Source of the DNA: Ga0077536 sp043744805
GTDB lineage: Bacteria; Pseudomonadota; Gammaproteobacteria; Ga0077536
Direction of reading: 5' to 3'
DNA: 20,173 bases
Assembly (NCBI GenBank): GCA_043744805.1
Contig: JAYTTZ010000237.1
Location: 1-20,173, forward strand
Numbering within the stretch: position 1 is the first letter of the stretch; every line of letters starts with the position of its first letter. Positions 13,581 to 20,173 of this stretch are shown here, piece by piece. The translations under genes and the position numbers were made by a program. The notes under the pieces were generated by a model. It was not told where the DNA came from and ran no database searches. It saw nothing but the letters and a program-made list of their open reading frames with translations.

Positions 13581-15662
13581 CTATTCGCCGAGTTGCGCCG
13601 CCGTCGTCGCCTTGCGGGCCTGGCGCCGGATGTAGTGCTGAAGGGCCTTGAGATCCGTGTCCGTCAGTTCCTTGAACTTCGGCATGCCCTGCTGCAAGCG
13701 GCTGCCGCTGACCACGATTTGCTTGAAGGCTTCATCGTAGACCGGTGCCTGCGAGGCGCGGAGATCAGGCGCATAGCCGCCCGCGACCGCGCCACCCCCA
13801 TGACACATCACGCAGTTCTTGAGGAACACGTGGCTGCCCGTGTCGGCGAGGAGTTCATCCACCTTGAAGTCATCCTGGAGGAGCGCCTTGGCGAAGCTCG
13901 GCGGCGGTGATCTGGGCAGTGTCGCCACGCCTTCGAGCGAGTACACGATGAGGCGCCGCGGCTGCATGCCGTACTGCCAGCCATGCTGGGCGGTGATGGC
14001 GCCAGCCATCGACACCCCTGCGCCACCCCAGCCGGTGAGGATTGCCACGAATTGCTTGCCGTCCACTTCGAAGGTGATCGGCGGCGCCGACACCCCCACG
14101 CCAACCTCCGTACTCCACAGCGGAATGCCGTCGGTGGCGCGATAGGCCAGTAGCTTGCCGTCGGTGCGACCTTCAAACACGAGGTTGCCTGCGGTGGTGA
14201 GCGTGCCGGGGTTCCACACGCCGGGCAGCTTCTGCTCCCACACTTTCTTCTGCTTCACCGGATCCCAGGCCACCAGCGCAGCGGCGTCGAGCTTGAGCGG
14301 CACGTCGTCGCGCATGAGGTCCACGCCGGGGTCGAACTGGAAGCTCGGCGAATCCCATTGCTTCAACTTGAAGCCCTTGTCGGTGAAAGTGCCCGGGACG
14401 TCGATGATGGGAATGTAGGCGAGGCCCGTGTCCGGGTTGAAGGACATGGCGTGCCAGTTGTGCACGCCAAAAGCGCTGGGATAGAGGGTGGCTTCGCCGT
14501 CCTCGTACCTTGCACCCTTGGCTTCCACCGGGCGGCCGGTCTTCTTGTCGACCCGCTCCGCCCAGGTCACCTGCGCGATTTTTTCGGCAGACAGCAACTT
14601 GCCGGTGGCCCGGTCGAGGACATAGAAGAACCCGTTCTTCGGCGCGTGCATCAGCGCCTTCACCGGCTTGCCGTCGATCTCCAGATCGGCCAGCACCATG
14701 TCCATGTTGGAGTTGTAGTCCCAGCTCTCGCCCGGCGTGGTCTGGTAGTGCCACACGTATTTGCCGGTGTCGGCATCAAGCGCCACGATCGAACAGAGGA
14801 ACAGGTTGTCGCCGCCGCCAGGGCTGCGGATCTTGCGGTTCCAGGGCGAGCCGTTGCCGGTCCCGATGTAGACCCGGTTGAACTGCGGATCGTAGGTGAG
14901 TCCGTTCCACACCGTCCCGCCGCCACCGTGCTTCCACCATTCGCCCGTCCAGGTCTTGGCGGCCATGGCCTGGGCTTCATCCTCGAAGCCATCCGCCGGA
15001 TTACCGGGCACGGTGTAGAAGCGCCAGGCCTGCTTGCCGGTGTCGGTGTCATAGGCCGTAACGTAGCCACGCAGCGGACCCCACTCCGTACCGCCGTTGC
15101 CGATGATGACCTTGTCGCGGAACACGCGCGGCGCGCCGTTGATGAAATACGGCAGCTTCGGATCAACCGTCATCGTGCTCCACGCTTCCTTGCCGGTCGC
15201 CGCGTCGATGGCGTTCAGGCGGCCATCGGCCGTCGCCACGAAGAGGCGACCCTTCCAGTAGGCAAGACCGCGGTTGGAGTCCCACATCACCCGCAGGCGA
15301 TCGCCGGCCGTGTCGATGACCTTGGGGTCGTAGGTCCAGAGCGGCTTGCCGGTGCGGGTGTCGACCGCAAACACCACGCTGTAGCTGCCAGTGAAATACA
15401 TCACGCCGTCCACCACCAGGGGCGTGGACAGCAAGGACTTCTGGCCGGGCAGGTCGAGGTACCAGGCCACGTTGAGCCTGCCCACGTTGCTGGCATTGAT
15501 AGCCTTGAGTGGACTGTAGCGCTGCTCGCTGTAGGTGCGCCCATAGGACAGCCAGTTGGCGCCTGCCTTTTCGTCGGCGATCATCGCGCCGTCCACGGTG
15601 CTTGCGGCCTGCAGGGGCGTTGCAAGCACGCCCAGCAGCAGCATCAATCCGGATGTTCTCAT
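13581..15662 (-). CDS. Secreted PQQ-dependent dehydrogenase with C-terminal heme c (quinohemoprotein alcohol dehydrogenase type)
   Basis: A 693-residue periplasmic quinohemoprotein. A signal peptide (1-19, ending PLQA) leads into an eight-blade PQQ propeller. Expected metal/catalytic residues are Glu193 (NGGTEWG), Asn270 (GTGNGS) and Asp315 (SWDYNSN). The residue two after Asp315 is Asn317, not the Asp of lanthanide-dependent enzymes, so calcium is likely. The usual vicinal Cys-Cys ring is absent: the aligned segment reads RVMWDSNRG. The C-terminal cytochrome domain has CVMCH at 617-621 with Met660 as a likely axial ligand. GGGGAG precedes the ATG by eight bases. It oxidises alcohols or aldehydes and passes electrons through heme c. 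It follows the 272-residue gene by 61 bases. No pqq biosynthesis genes are in the window. Confidence 0.94.
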   Translation of the reverse strand: MRTSGLMLLLGVLATPLQAASTVDGAMIADEKAGANWLSYGRTYSEQRYSPLKAINASNVGRLNVAWYLDLPGQKSLLSTPLVVDGVMYFTGSYSVVFAVDTRTGKPLWTYDPKVIDTAGDRLRVMWDSNRGLAYWKGRLFVATADGRLNAIDAATGKEAWSTMTVDPKLPYFINGAPRVFRDKVIIGNGGTEWGPLRGYVTAYDTDTGKQAWRFYTVPGNPADGFEDEAQAMAAKTWTGEWWKHGGGGTVWNGLTYDPQFNRVYIGTGNGSPWNRKIRSPGGGDNLFLCSIVALDADTGKYVWHYQTTPGESWDYNSNMDMVLADLEIDGKPVKALMHAPKNGFFYVLDRATGKLLSAEKIAQVTWAERVDKKTGRPVEAKGARYEDGEATLYPSAFGVHNWHAMSFNPDTGLAYIPIIDVPGTFTDKGFKLKQWDSPSFQFDPGVDLMRDDVPLKLDAAALVAWDPVKQKKVWEQKLPGVWNPGTLTTAGNLVFEGRTDGKLLAYRATDGIPLWSTEVGVGVSAPPITFEVDGKQFVAILTGWGGAGVSMAGAITAQHGWQYGMQPRRLIVYSLEGVATLPRSPPPSFAKALLQDDFKVDELLADTGSHVFLKNCVMCHGGGAVAGGYAPDLRASQAPVYDEAFKQIVVSGSRLQQGMPKFKELTDTDLKALQHYIRRQARKATTAAQLGE

Positions 15663-15723
15663 GCGCGCAACTCCCCGTCGGTTTTCTGGTGTGGTGATCT
15701 TCTGCAAGGCGAGCGCAAGCACC

Positions 15724-16542
15724 CTACGGCGCGGCGACCTTCGGCGTGCTGACATACGGCTTGCAGCCGGTGTCGGCGTATTCGACGGCGCCGAACCACG
15801 CGCGCGCGAGCGGATTATCCCAGCGCCGCTCGCGTCCGCCGAAGCGGCAGATGTCCAGGACTTCAAAGCGCCATTCAAGCTTGCGATCCAGCGGGAAACG
15901 CATGGTCACCGGCTCGCCCTTCTGGTTATAGAGGTGCATCACGCACACGCGTTCGGGGCGCTTCCCATCCTGCTCCACGCTCGCGCAATTGCGGGGGTCG
16001 CGGATGGCCGCCGCGCCCAGCCAGACTTCGTGGTTGCCGCGCCCCAGGGTCCATTCGGCGAAGAGCCCCGCCCAGCTCGGGTTCCAGTAGCGCGAGAGTT
16101 TCTGACGCTGCCCGGCGGTGAACGGGGCTTGCAGGCCGCCCGGTGGCCGCCAGCGTGCGTCGTTCGCCACCGGCGCCGGCGGATACGGAAACTCGACGAG
16201 CATGGTGGGGTAGGCTTCCTGGTACTCGGGCGCCATGTCGATCACGTCCACCCGCAGGCGGAGCATCGAAGGCCGGTCAAAGCGCAGTACGTCGCCGATC
16301 TGCGAAGGCACCCACGCGATCTCCTGCGCCTGGGGCTCGCAACGCGCGACCAGCGCTGCGTTGGCCGGATCGGCTTTGGGATCCTGGTGGATGCCCCGCA
16401 TCATGAAATACGTTTCGCAGCCGTCGTCGGGAAATTCCGCCGCGTGCAGCGGCGTCCAGCCCCAATCACTCAGCGCCACGTAGCGATAGCCGACACCGAT
16501 GCCCCCTAGCAGCAGGCCAACCAGCAAAAGGCGAATCAGCAT
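15724..16542 (-). CDS. Conserved-looking membrane-anchored protein of unknown function
   Basis: A 272-residue protein I do not recognise. It opens with one hydrophobic segment (about residues 2-24, rich in Leu/Gly: LIRLLLVGLLLGG), either a membrane anchor or an uncleaved signal, followed by a hydrophilic domain with scattered Trp, Pro and several Cys residues. No lipobox or catalytic motif stands out. The start at 16542 is supported by GGGGAG eight bases upstream; the longer frame to 16599 adds non-conserved residues. It probably sits on the periplasmic face and lies directly upstream of the periplasmic PQQ dehydrogenase in the same direction, so an accessory role there is a reasonable guess and nothing more. 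Confidence 0.75.
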   Translation of the reverse strand: MLIRLLLVGLLLGGIGVGYRYVALSDWGWTPLHAAEFPDDGCETYFMMRGIHQDPKADPANAALVARCEPQAQEIAWVPSQIGDVLRFDRPSMLRLRVDVIDMAPEYQEAYPTMLVEFPYPPAPVANDARWRPPGGLQAPFTAGQRQKLSRYWNPSWAGLFAEWTLGRGNHEVWLGAAAIRDPRNCASVEQDGKRPERVCVMHLYNQKGEPVTMRFPLDRKLEWRFEVLDICRFGGRERRWDNPLARAWFGAVEYADTGCKPYVSTPKVAAP

Positions 16543-16917
16543 GCAGGGTGCTCCCCGGGTTTCGAAGTGGTGAAGGCAATGCGTTGCGTGCCAGCGCACG
16601 ACATCCGGAAGCTACACAGGATCCGGTGGCGAATGCGAGCACTCCGGGTGCGCAGAATGGCGAGTGCGCTGGATTTCCACCAGCCTGGCAACGCCGGCGG
16701 CAGGCCAAACGCGCCTGCAGGATGTCCGGAGCAAACACCAGCGCGGCCTGTTCCACCGCCTTGACGTCCGTAAGGAGACCTTGTCTCCAGCGGACATAGA
16801 CGGACCCGCGCTCGCCAAGCTTAATGTCCGCCCCCACCGGGACATCCTCGCCCCGACAACCACAACGTGCAGGCGGTCCCCGGGCGGTCACTGCCGGATA
16901 CGACGGGAGACACAAGC
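16543..16917. other. 375-base stretch without a recognisable gene
   Basis: This lies between two divergent transcription units and should contain the promoter of the 15724-16542 / PQQ dehydrogenase operon. Small open frames exist on both strands, notably 16466-16915 on the minus strand, whose middle part reads fairly protein-like (VEQAALVFAPDILQARL). None has a ribosome-binding site plus recognisable homology. It could be the remains of a further decayed gene. No promoter could be picked with confidence. Confidence 0.4.
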
Positions 16918-17225
16918 TTGTACAAGGTCGACATCGACACCGGTGGCACCATGACCGACACCCTGGTGACCGGCGGCGCCCAGCCCCTGCTCATCAAGGT
17001 CGAATCCCTCCGCCACGACGTCACCGTCTCCTCCATGCCAAGCCTGGACGCCGCAGCTGCCGCCAGTGGCAGCTGCCTCACTCGGTGATTTCATGGAGCG
17101 AGTCGCGCGCGTACGCTGGTCGTCCACCATCACTTCGAACGTGCTGGCGCAGCGCGCAGGCCCCAAGCTCGGGCTCATCGTGAGCAAGGGCCACGAGGTC
17201 GATCTCTACGCCGAGGATCCCGCGC
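16918..17225 (+). pseudogene. Hydantoinase/oxoprolinase subunit A N-terminal fragment, frameshifted
   Basis: A TTG at 16918, eight bases after GGGAG, begins YKVDIDTGGTMTDTLVTGG, the ASKHA-type phosphate loop found at the N-terminus of HyuA/acetophenone-carboxylase-type proteins. The frame closes at 17088. Homology resumes one frame over with DFMERVARVRWSSTITSNVL, then GPKLGLIVSKGHEVDLYAED, so a single frameshift lies near 17060-17075. After ~17220 the family sequence ends and phenylacetate-CoA-ligase sequence begins in a third frame. Only ~100 of ~650-700 residues survive. These enzymes do ATP-dependent ring opening or carboxylation; this remnant cannot. The intact start signal suggests it was once a working gene. 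Confidence 0.8.
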
Positions 17226-18392
17226 GATCTCGCGCTGCCGCACCTCGAGGCCTTCACGGGTTTCCCGTTCACGGAGAAAAGCGAACTGCGCGAAAGCCAG
17301 CGCGTCGAGCCACTGTTCGGCACGCACCTCGCCTGCGATCCGCGCGAAGTGCGTCGCGTGTATTCGACCAGCGGCACCACGGGTCGCCCGACCTACATCG
17401 GCCTCACCCGCAACAACATCGCCATCTGGCGCGAAGCTGCGGTGCGCGCGTTCTGGTGCGCGGGGCTGCGGCCCGGACACGTGGTGCCGGTGGTGGTCTC
17501 GCCCTGCGTGGTCGCGGCGTCCTACGCCGACGCCTTCGAGACGGTGGGCACGTGCATTCCGGTGGGCGTGAACATGACCGATCGCCTGGTGGACGCCTTC
17601 CGTTTCGCGCGCGCCAACGCCCTGCTCTGCGCCTCGTCCTATCCGCTGCATTTCGTCCAGGCGCTGGCGTCGCGCGGCATCGACCCGCGGTCGCCCGGGC
17701 TCAGGATCATCTTCGGCGGCGGCGAGCCGGGCGCGTCCATTCCGTGGGTCCGCCAGCAAATCGAAGACACCTTCGGCTGCCGGTTGATGGAAGTCTCCGG
17801 GAATGGCGACTACTGCGGGACGGCCTGGGCGGAATGCGCGGATCGCCACGGCATGCACTGCATGGCGCAGGGGATCCTCCATCCCGAACTGATCGATCCC
17901 GACACCGGTGCGCCCGTCGCGATTGCAGACGGCGCCCGCGACGAACTGGTGTGCACGTCCCTGCAGCGCGAATCGCCGCCGCTCATCCGCTTCCGCACGC
18001 GTGACCACGTGGAGGTCACCCACACGCGCTGCGACTGCGGCCGCACGGGTTTTGGCATCCGCATCATCGGGCGCACCGACGACATGCTGATCGTGCGTGG
18101 CGTGAACGTCTATCCCTCAGCGGTGCGCGACGTCATCGCGAGCTTTGCGCCGGCGACGAACGGCAGCATGGAAATCCAGCTGCACCAGGAGCCACCCGAA
18201 GGCTGGGAGCCACCCGTGCACCTCAAGATGGAGCACGAACCGACGCACGCCGATGCGGCGGGACTCAAGCAGGCGATTGAAGCGCGGCTGCGCGAGAAGC
18301 TGATGTTCCGGGCGGAAATCGAACTGGTGCCGCCACAGGCCTTGCCCCGCTATGAGTACAAGGCGCAGCTGGTGCGCAAGCACTACCTCTAG
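17226..18392 (+). pseudogene. Phenylacetate-CoA-ligase (PaaK) family AMP-binding protein, 5'-truncated
   Basis: About 388 residues of a PaaK-like adenylate-forming ligase. LEAFTGFPFTEKSELRESQ and FGTHLACDP lead to the ATP loop YSTSGTTGRPTY, then IIFGGGEPGASIPWVR, LICFRTR-type and CDCGRTG motifs, and the C-terminal hinge GRTDDMLIVRGVNVYPSAV. Full PaaK proteins are ~430-440 residues, so the first ~50 are missing. The frame is open only from 17184 and contains no ATG/GTG/TTG before GTG 17349. That GTG lies just before the ATP loop and would give a 347-residue protein without its N-terminal subdomain. The rest shows no stop or frameshift, which implies a recent break or an assembly join. Convergent with the GT39 gene, two bases apart. 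Confidence 0.82.
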
Positions 18393-18394
18393 CC

Positions 18395-19936
18395 TTACTG
18401 CTGGCGCACGGCCTCGACGAGCGTCGTACAGGGCGCAAGCGCCGGCCACAGCGCCCAACCGATCCCGACCTTGACACCAGCCGGCCCACGGGTCCGCAAC
18501 ACAAGCTGGCCGTAACGCAGGCCGGTGGTCTCCCTGGCCAGCAGTGGCTGCACGGCCTGCGGTGCGGTCTTCACGGCGGCCGGCGCCTCGCCGGTCTGCC
18601 ACACCACCAGGCACTGGGCATCCCCGGCCGGCAGCGGTGGCAGGTAGTCGGGATGCGCCAGCGAGAAGAAACTTGAACCGTCCAGGTAAGGCCGCAGGTT
18701 GCCGGACAGCGCGTGCGGCCAGTCCTGGCTCACGACCATGCCCTGGCGGAAACCACTGGCGCGGAGCGCATCAGCCAAGCCGGCATAAGGCACCGCGAGG
18801 CGCGACTTGCCGGTGACTTTGACTGCGCCAGAAATCTCCAGCGCCAGCAAGGCGGGCGCGACCACGGCAAGCAGTGCGCACAGCGCACTCACCGCCTGCC
18901 AGCGACGCCGGTCCACGCGCTGCAAGTCCGCACGCAGCGCGAGCCACAGCACCAGGGGCACCGCGACCTGGTAGTAGTGGGTGCGTGCCTCAGCCGCGCG
19001 GCTGCCCACCACCAGCGCCATCACGGCCAGCAGCAGCGCGAGCCCCAGCATGCGTAACCAGCGTTCGTCTTCACGGGCGTCGCCACCGTCCGGAGTCAAC
19101 ACGGGCTTGCCCGCCGGTACGGCCTTGAACACGTGGGGTGCCGCGACCAGCACGAACACCAGCAGCGGCGAAAGCCAGCTCAGCAGCGCGACCACGGCCG
19201 TCCCGGCGCCTTTCAGCGCCACCGGCAGGGACCACGCGGGGGCCAGTGCGAACTTGGCCGTGGTGGCCGCCGCCTGCGCGGCGAGGAGGCCCCACTGGGC
19301 GTGCAGCACCGGGGCCACCAGGCCGGCGGCCACCAGCACGGTGAGGCCGAGACGCGCATCCAGCAGCGCGGCGCGATACGCCGGCACGGCAAGCGAGGCC
19401 AGGCCCATCGCCAGCACCAGCACCGCGAAGTTGAACTTCGACACCATCCCCAGCGCCAGCAGCACGCCCAGCAGCAGGTAGTCCACGCAGGTGCGGGCAC
19501 GCCGCATGCGCAGCACCTGCCAGACGCACAGCATCGACACGGCCAGCACCTGCACGCTGTGGCTGTAGTTGAGCACGCATTCCCAGATCACGTAGTAGAT
19601 GCCGGCCAGCCACAGGGTGGCGTGGACAGCGAGGGTGCGCGAGGAGAGCAGGCGCAAAGCGCATTGCCACAGCGCGATGGCGCAAACGAAGAGCCAGAGG
19701 AACTTCGGCAGGGTCACGGCCAGCAGGCGTGGCCCGGTCAAGGCCTGCAGCGCGCAGGTGATCCACGTGGGACCGGGCGGATTGTGGGCGCTGTAGGCCC
19801 AGGCCCAGGACTGGCTGTAGAGCAGTTGTTCCGCGTCGTCGATGCTGCCGCCACTGACGCCGAAGGTGCGCAGGCCAAACAGCAGGCCGACGTAAAGCAG
19901 CAGGGCGTAGGGGACGGACAGACGGGGCAAGGACAT
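18395..19936 (-). CDS. ArnT/PMT-like glycosyltransferase family 39 integral membrane protein
   Basis: A 513-residue polytopic membrane protein. The first helix (about 9-25) is followed by a periplasmic loop with the acidic motif SIDDAEQLLYSQSWAWAY (Asp33, Asp34, Glu36) and NPPGPTW, matching the catalytic-loop layout of GT39/GT-C enzymes such as ArnT. Around ten further hydrophobic helices follow (for example VDYLLLGVLLALGMVSKFNF), ending in a soluble C-terminal domain of ~150 residues. Such enzymes move a sugar from a polyprenyl-phosphate donor to lipid A, protein or another lipid at the periplasmic face. The acceptor is not predictable. ATG 19936 was chosen because the longer frame reads through an inverted repeat. 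No glycan neighbours are visible. Confidence 0.85.
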   Translation of the reverse strand: MSLPRLSVPYALLLYVGLLFGLRTFGVSGGSIDDAEQLLYSQSWAWAYSAHNPPGPTWITCALQALTGPRLLAVTLPKFLWLFVCAIALWQCALRLLSSRTLAVHATLWLAGIYYVIWECVLNYSHSVQVLAVSMLCVWQVLRMRRARTCVDYLLLGVLLALGMVSKFNFAVLVLAMGLASLAVPAYRAALLDARLGLTVLVAAGLVAPVLHAQWGLLAAQAAATTAKFALAPAWSLPVALKGAGTAVVALLSWLSPLLVFVLVAAPHVFKAVPAGKPVLTPDGGDAREDERWLRMLGLALLLAVMALVVGSRAAEARTHYYQVAVPLVLWLALRADLQRVDRRRWQAVSALCALLAVVAPALLALEISGAVKVTGKSRLAVPYAGLADALRASGFRQGMVVSQDWPHALSGNLRPYLDGSSFFSLAHPDYLPPLPAGDAQCLVVWQTGEAPAAVKTAPQAVQPLLARETTGLRYGQLVLRTRGPAGVKVGIGWALWPALAPCTTLVEAVRQQ

Positions 19937-20013
19937 GGACAGCAGACTCTCGAAGAATGGTCGATTCAAAAACGGCGATGTGGGCCCTGGCGGCTGAACC
20001 CGTGCCACGCCTC

Positions 20014-20066
20014 CCCCTCTCCCCCGGCCCCTCTCCGGCGAAGGGAGAGGGGCCGGGGGAGAGGGG
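20014..20066. repeat. Perfect 23-bp inverted repeat, GC-rich intergenic hairpin
   Basis: Left arm 20014-20036 and right arm 20044-20066 are exact reverse complements over 23 bases (C/T-rich against G/A-rich) around a seven-base loop, GGCGAAG. It lies 77 bases upstream of the glycosyltransferase start, outside any convincing gene. Similar pyrimidine-rich hairpins are dispersed in intergenic regions of Xanthomonadales and related genomes. It may be a dispersed palindromic repeat or the terminator of a gene beyond the right edge. Confidence 0.85.
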
Positions 20067-20173
20067 TGCGGTGCTGGATGCTCGTGACAACGCAAGCACC
20101 ACATCGCCCTCGGCGCCATGGCCTTCAATCCTGGGGTGGTCACGCGCGTCGCTGCCCGATTGCACACCGTTAT

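Noticed and set aside
14358..15752. A 464-residue plus-strand frame opposite the PQQ dehydrogenase
   Set aside because: Shadow of a gene with clear signal peptide, propeller and heme motifs on the other strand.
1..20173. CRISPR array, tRNA or rRNA genes, toxin-antitoxin or phage-defence modules
   Set aside because: No regularly spaced direct repeats, no cloverleaf or rRNA-like segments, and no defence-system domain sets were seen. The helicase scrap alone has no partner genes.

Overview
The window is GC-rich and densely coding. It looks like a proteobacterial chromosome, most likely a gammaproteobacterium of the Nevskiales/Steroidobacterales/Xanthomonadales type. That placement is an inference from the fused cysN-cysC gene, the GC-rich hairpin repeat near the right end and the mix of soil/freshwater catabolic families. 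No rRNA, tRNA or CRISPR array is visible.

Layout. 1-1700: an IS21-type transposase remnant, an intact GFA-domain protein and a 5'-truncated SMP-30/NHL-like fragment. 1694-4535 (minus): cysD-cysNC for sulfate activation to PAPS. 4703-9226 (minus): a tight four-gene operon, read in the order glutamine-synthetase-like ligase 2, glutamine-synthetase-like ligase 1, phytanoyl-CoA-dioxygenase-family (Fe(II)/2-oxoglutarate) oxygenase, class I glutamine-amidotransferase-like protein. Divergent from it (9307-9933, plus) is the first half of a trimethylamine-monooxygenase-like flavin monooxygenase. It breaks off inside its NADP-binding motif and runs into an antisense scrap of an SF2 helicase (9934 to about 10278). 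10336-12311 (minus): an SDR and an LLM flavin-dependent oxidoreductase in one operon. 12482-13411: a second GFA protein, convergent with an NTF2-like protein. 13581-16542 (minus): a membrane-anchored unknown protein followed by a secreted PQQ/heme c alcohol dehydrogenase. 16918-18392 (plus): a hydantoinase/oxoprolinase A scrap, itself frameshifted, joined out of frame to a phenylacetate-CoA-ligase-family gene lacking its N-terminus. 18395-19936 (minus): a GT39-like membrane glycosyltransferase, with a 23-bp perfect inverted repeat upstream.

The most interesting content is the 4703-9226 operon. It has the parts list of a gamma-glutamyl-protected amine oxidation route: a ligase glutamylates an amine, an oxygenase attacks the adduct, and an amidotransferase-fold enzyme may remove the glutamyl group. 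This resembles aniline degradation (TdnQ/AtdA1 plus TdnT/AtdA2), but with a 2-oxoglutarate oxygenase where the Rieske dioxygenase would be. Both ligases carry Trp where ammonia-using glutamine synthetase has the catalytic flap Glu. The substrate is unknown.

A second theme is mosaicism. At least four genes (istA, the SMP-30-like gene, the Tmm-like monooxygenase and the hydantoinase/PaaK pair) are broken, often with abrupt joins between unrelated families. This could be real genome decay and rearrangement, or partly assembly chimerism.
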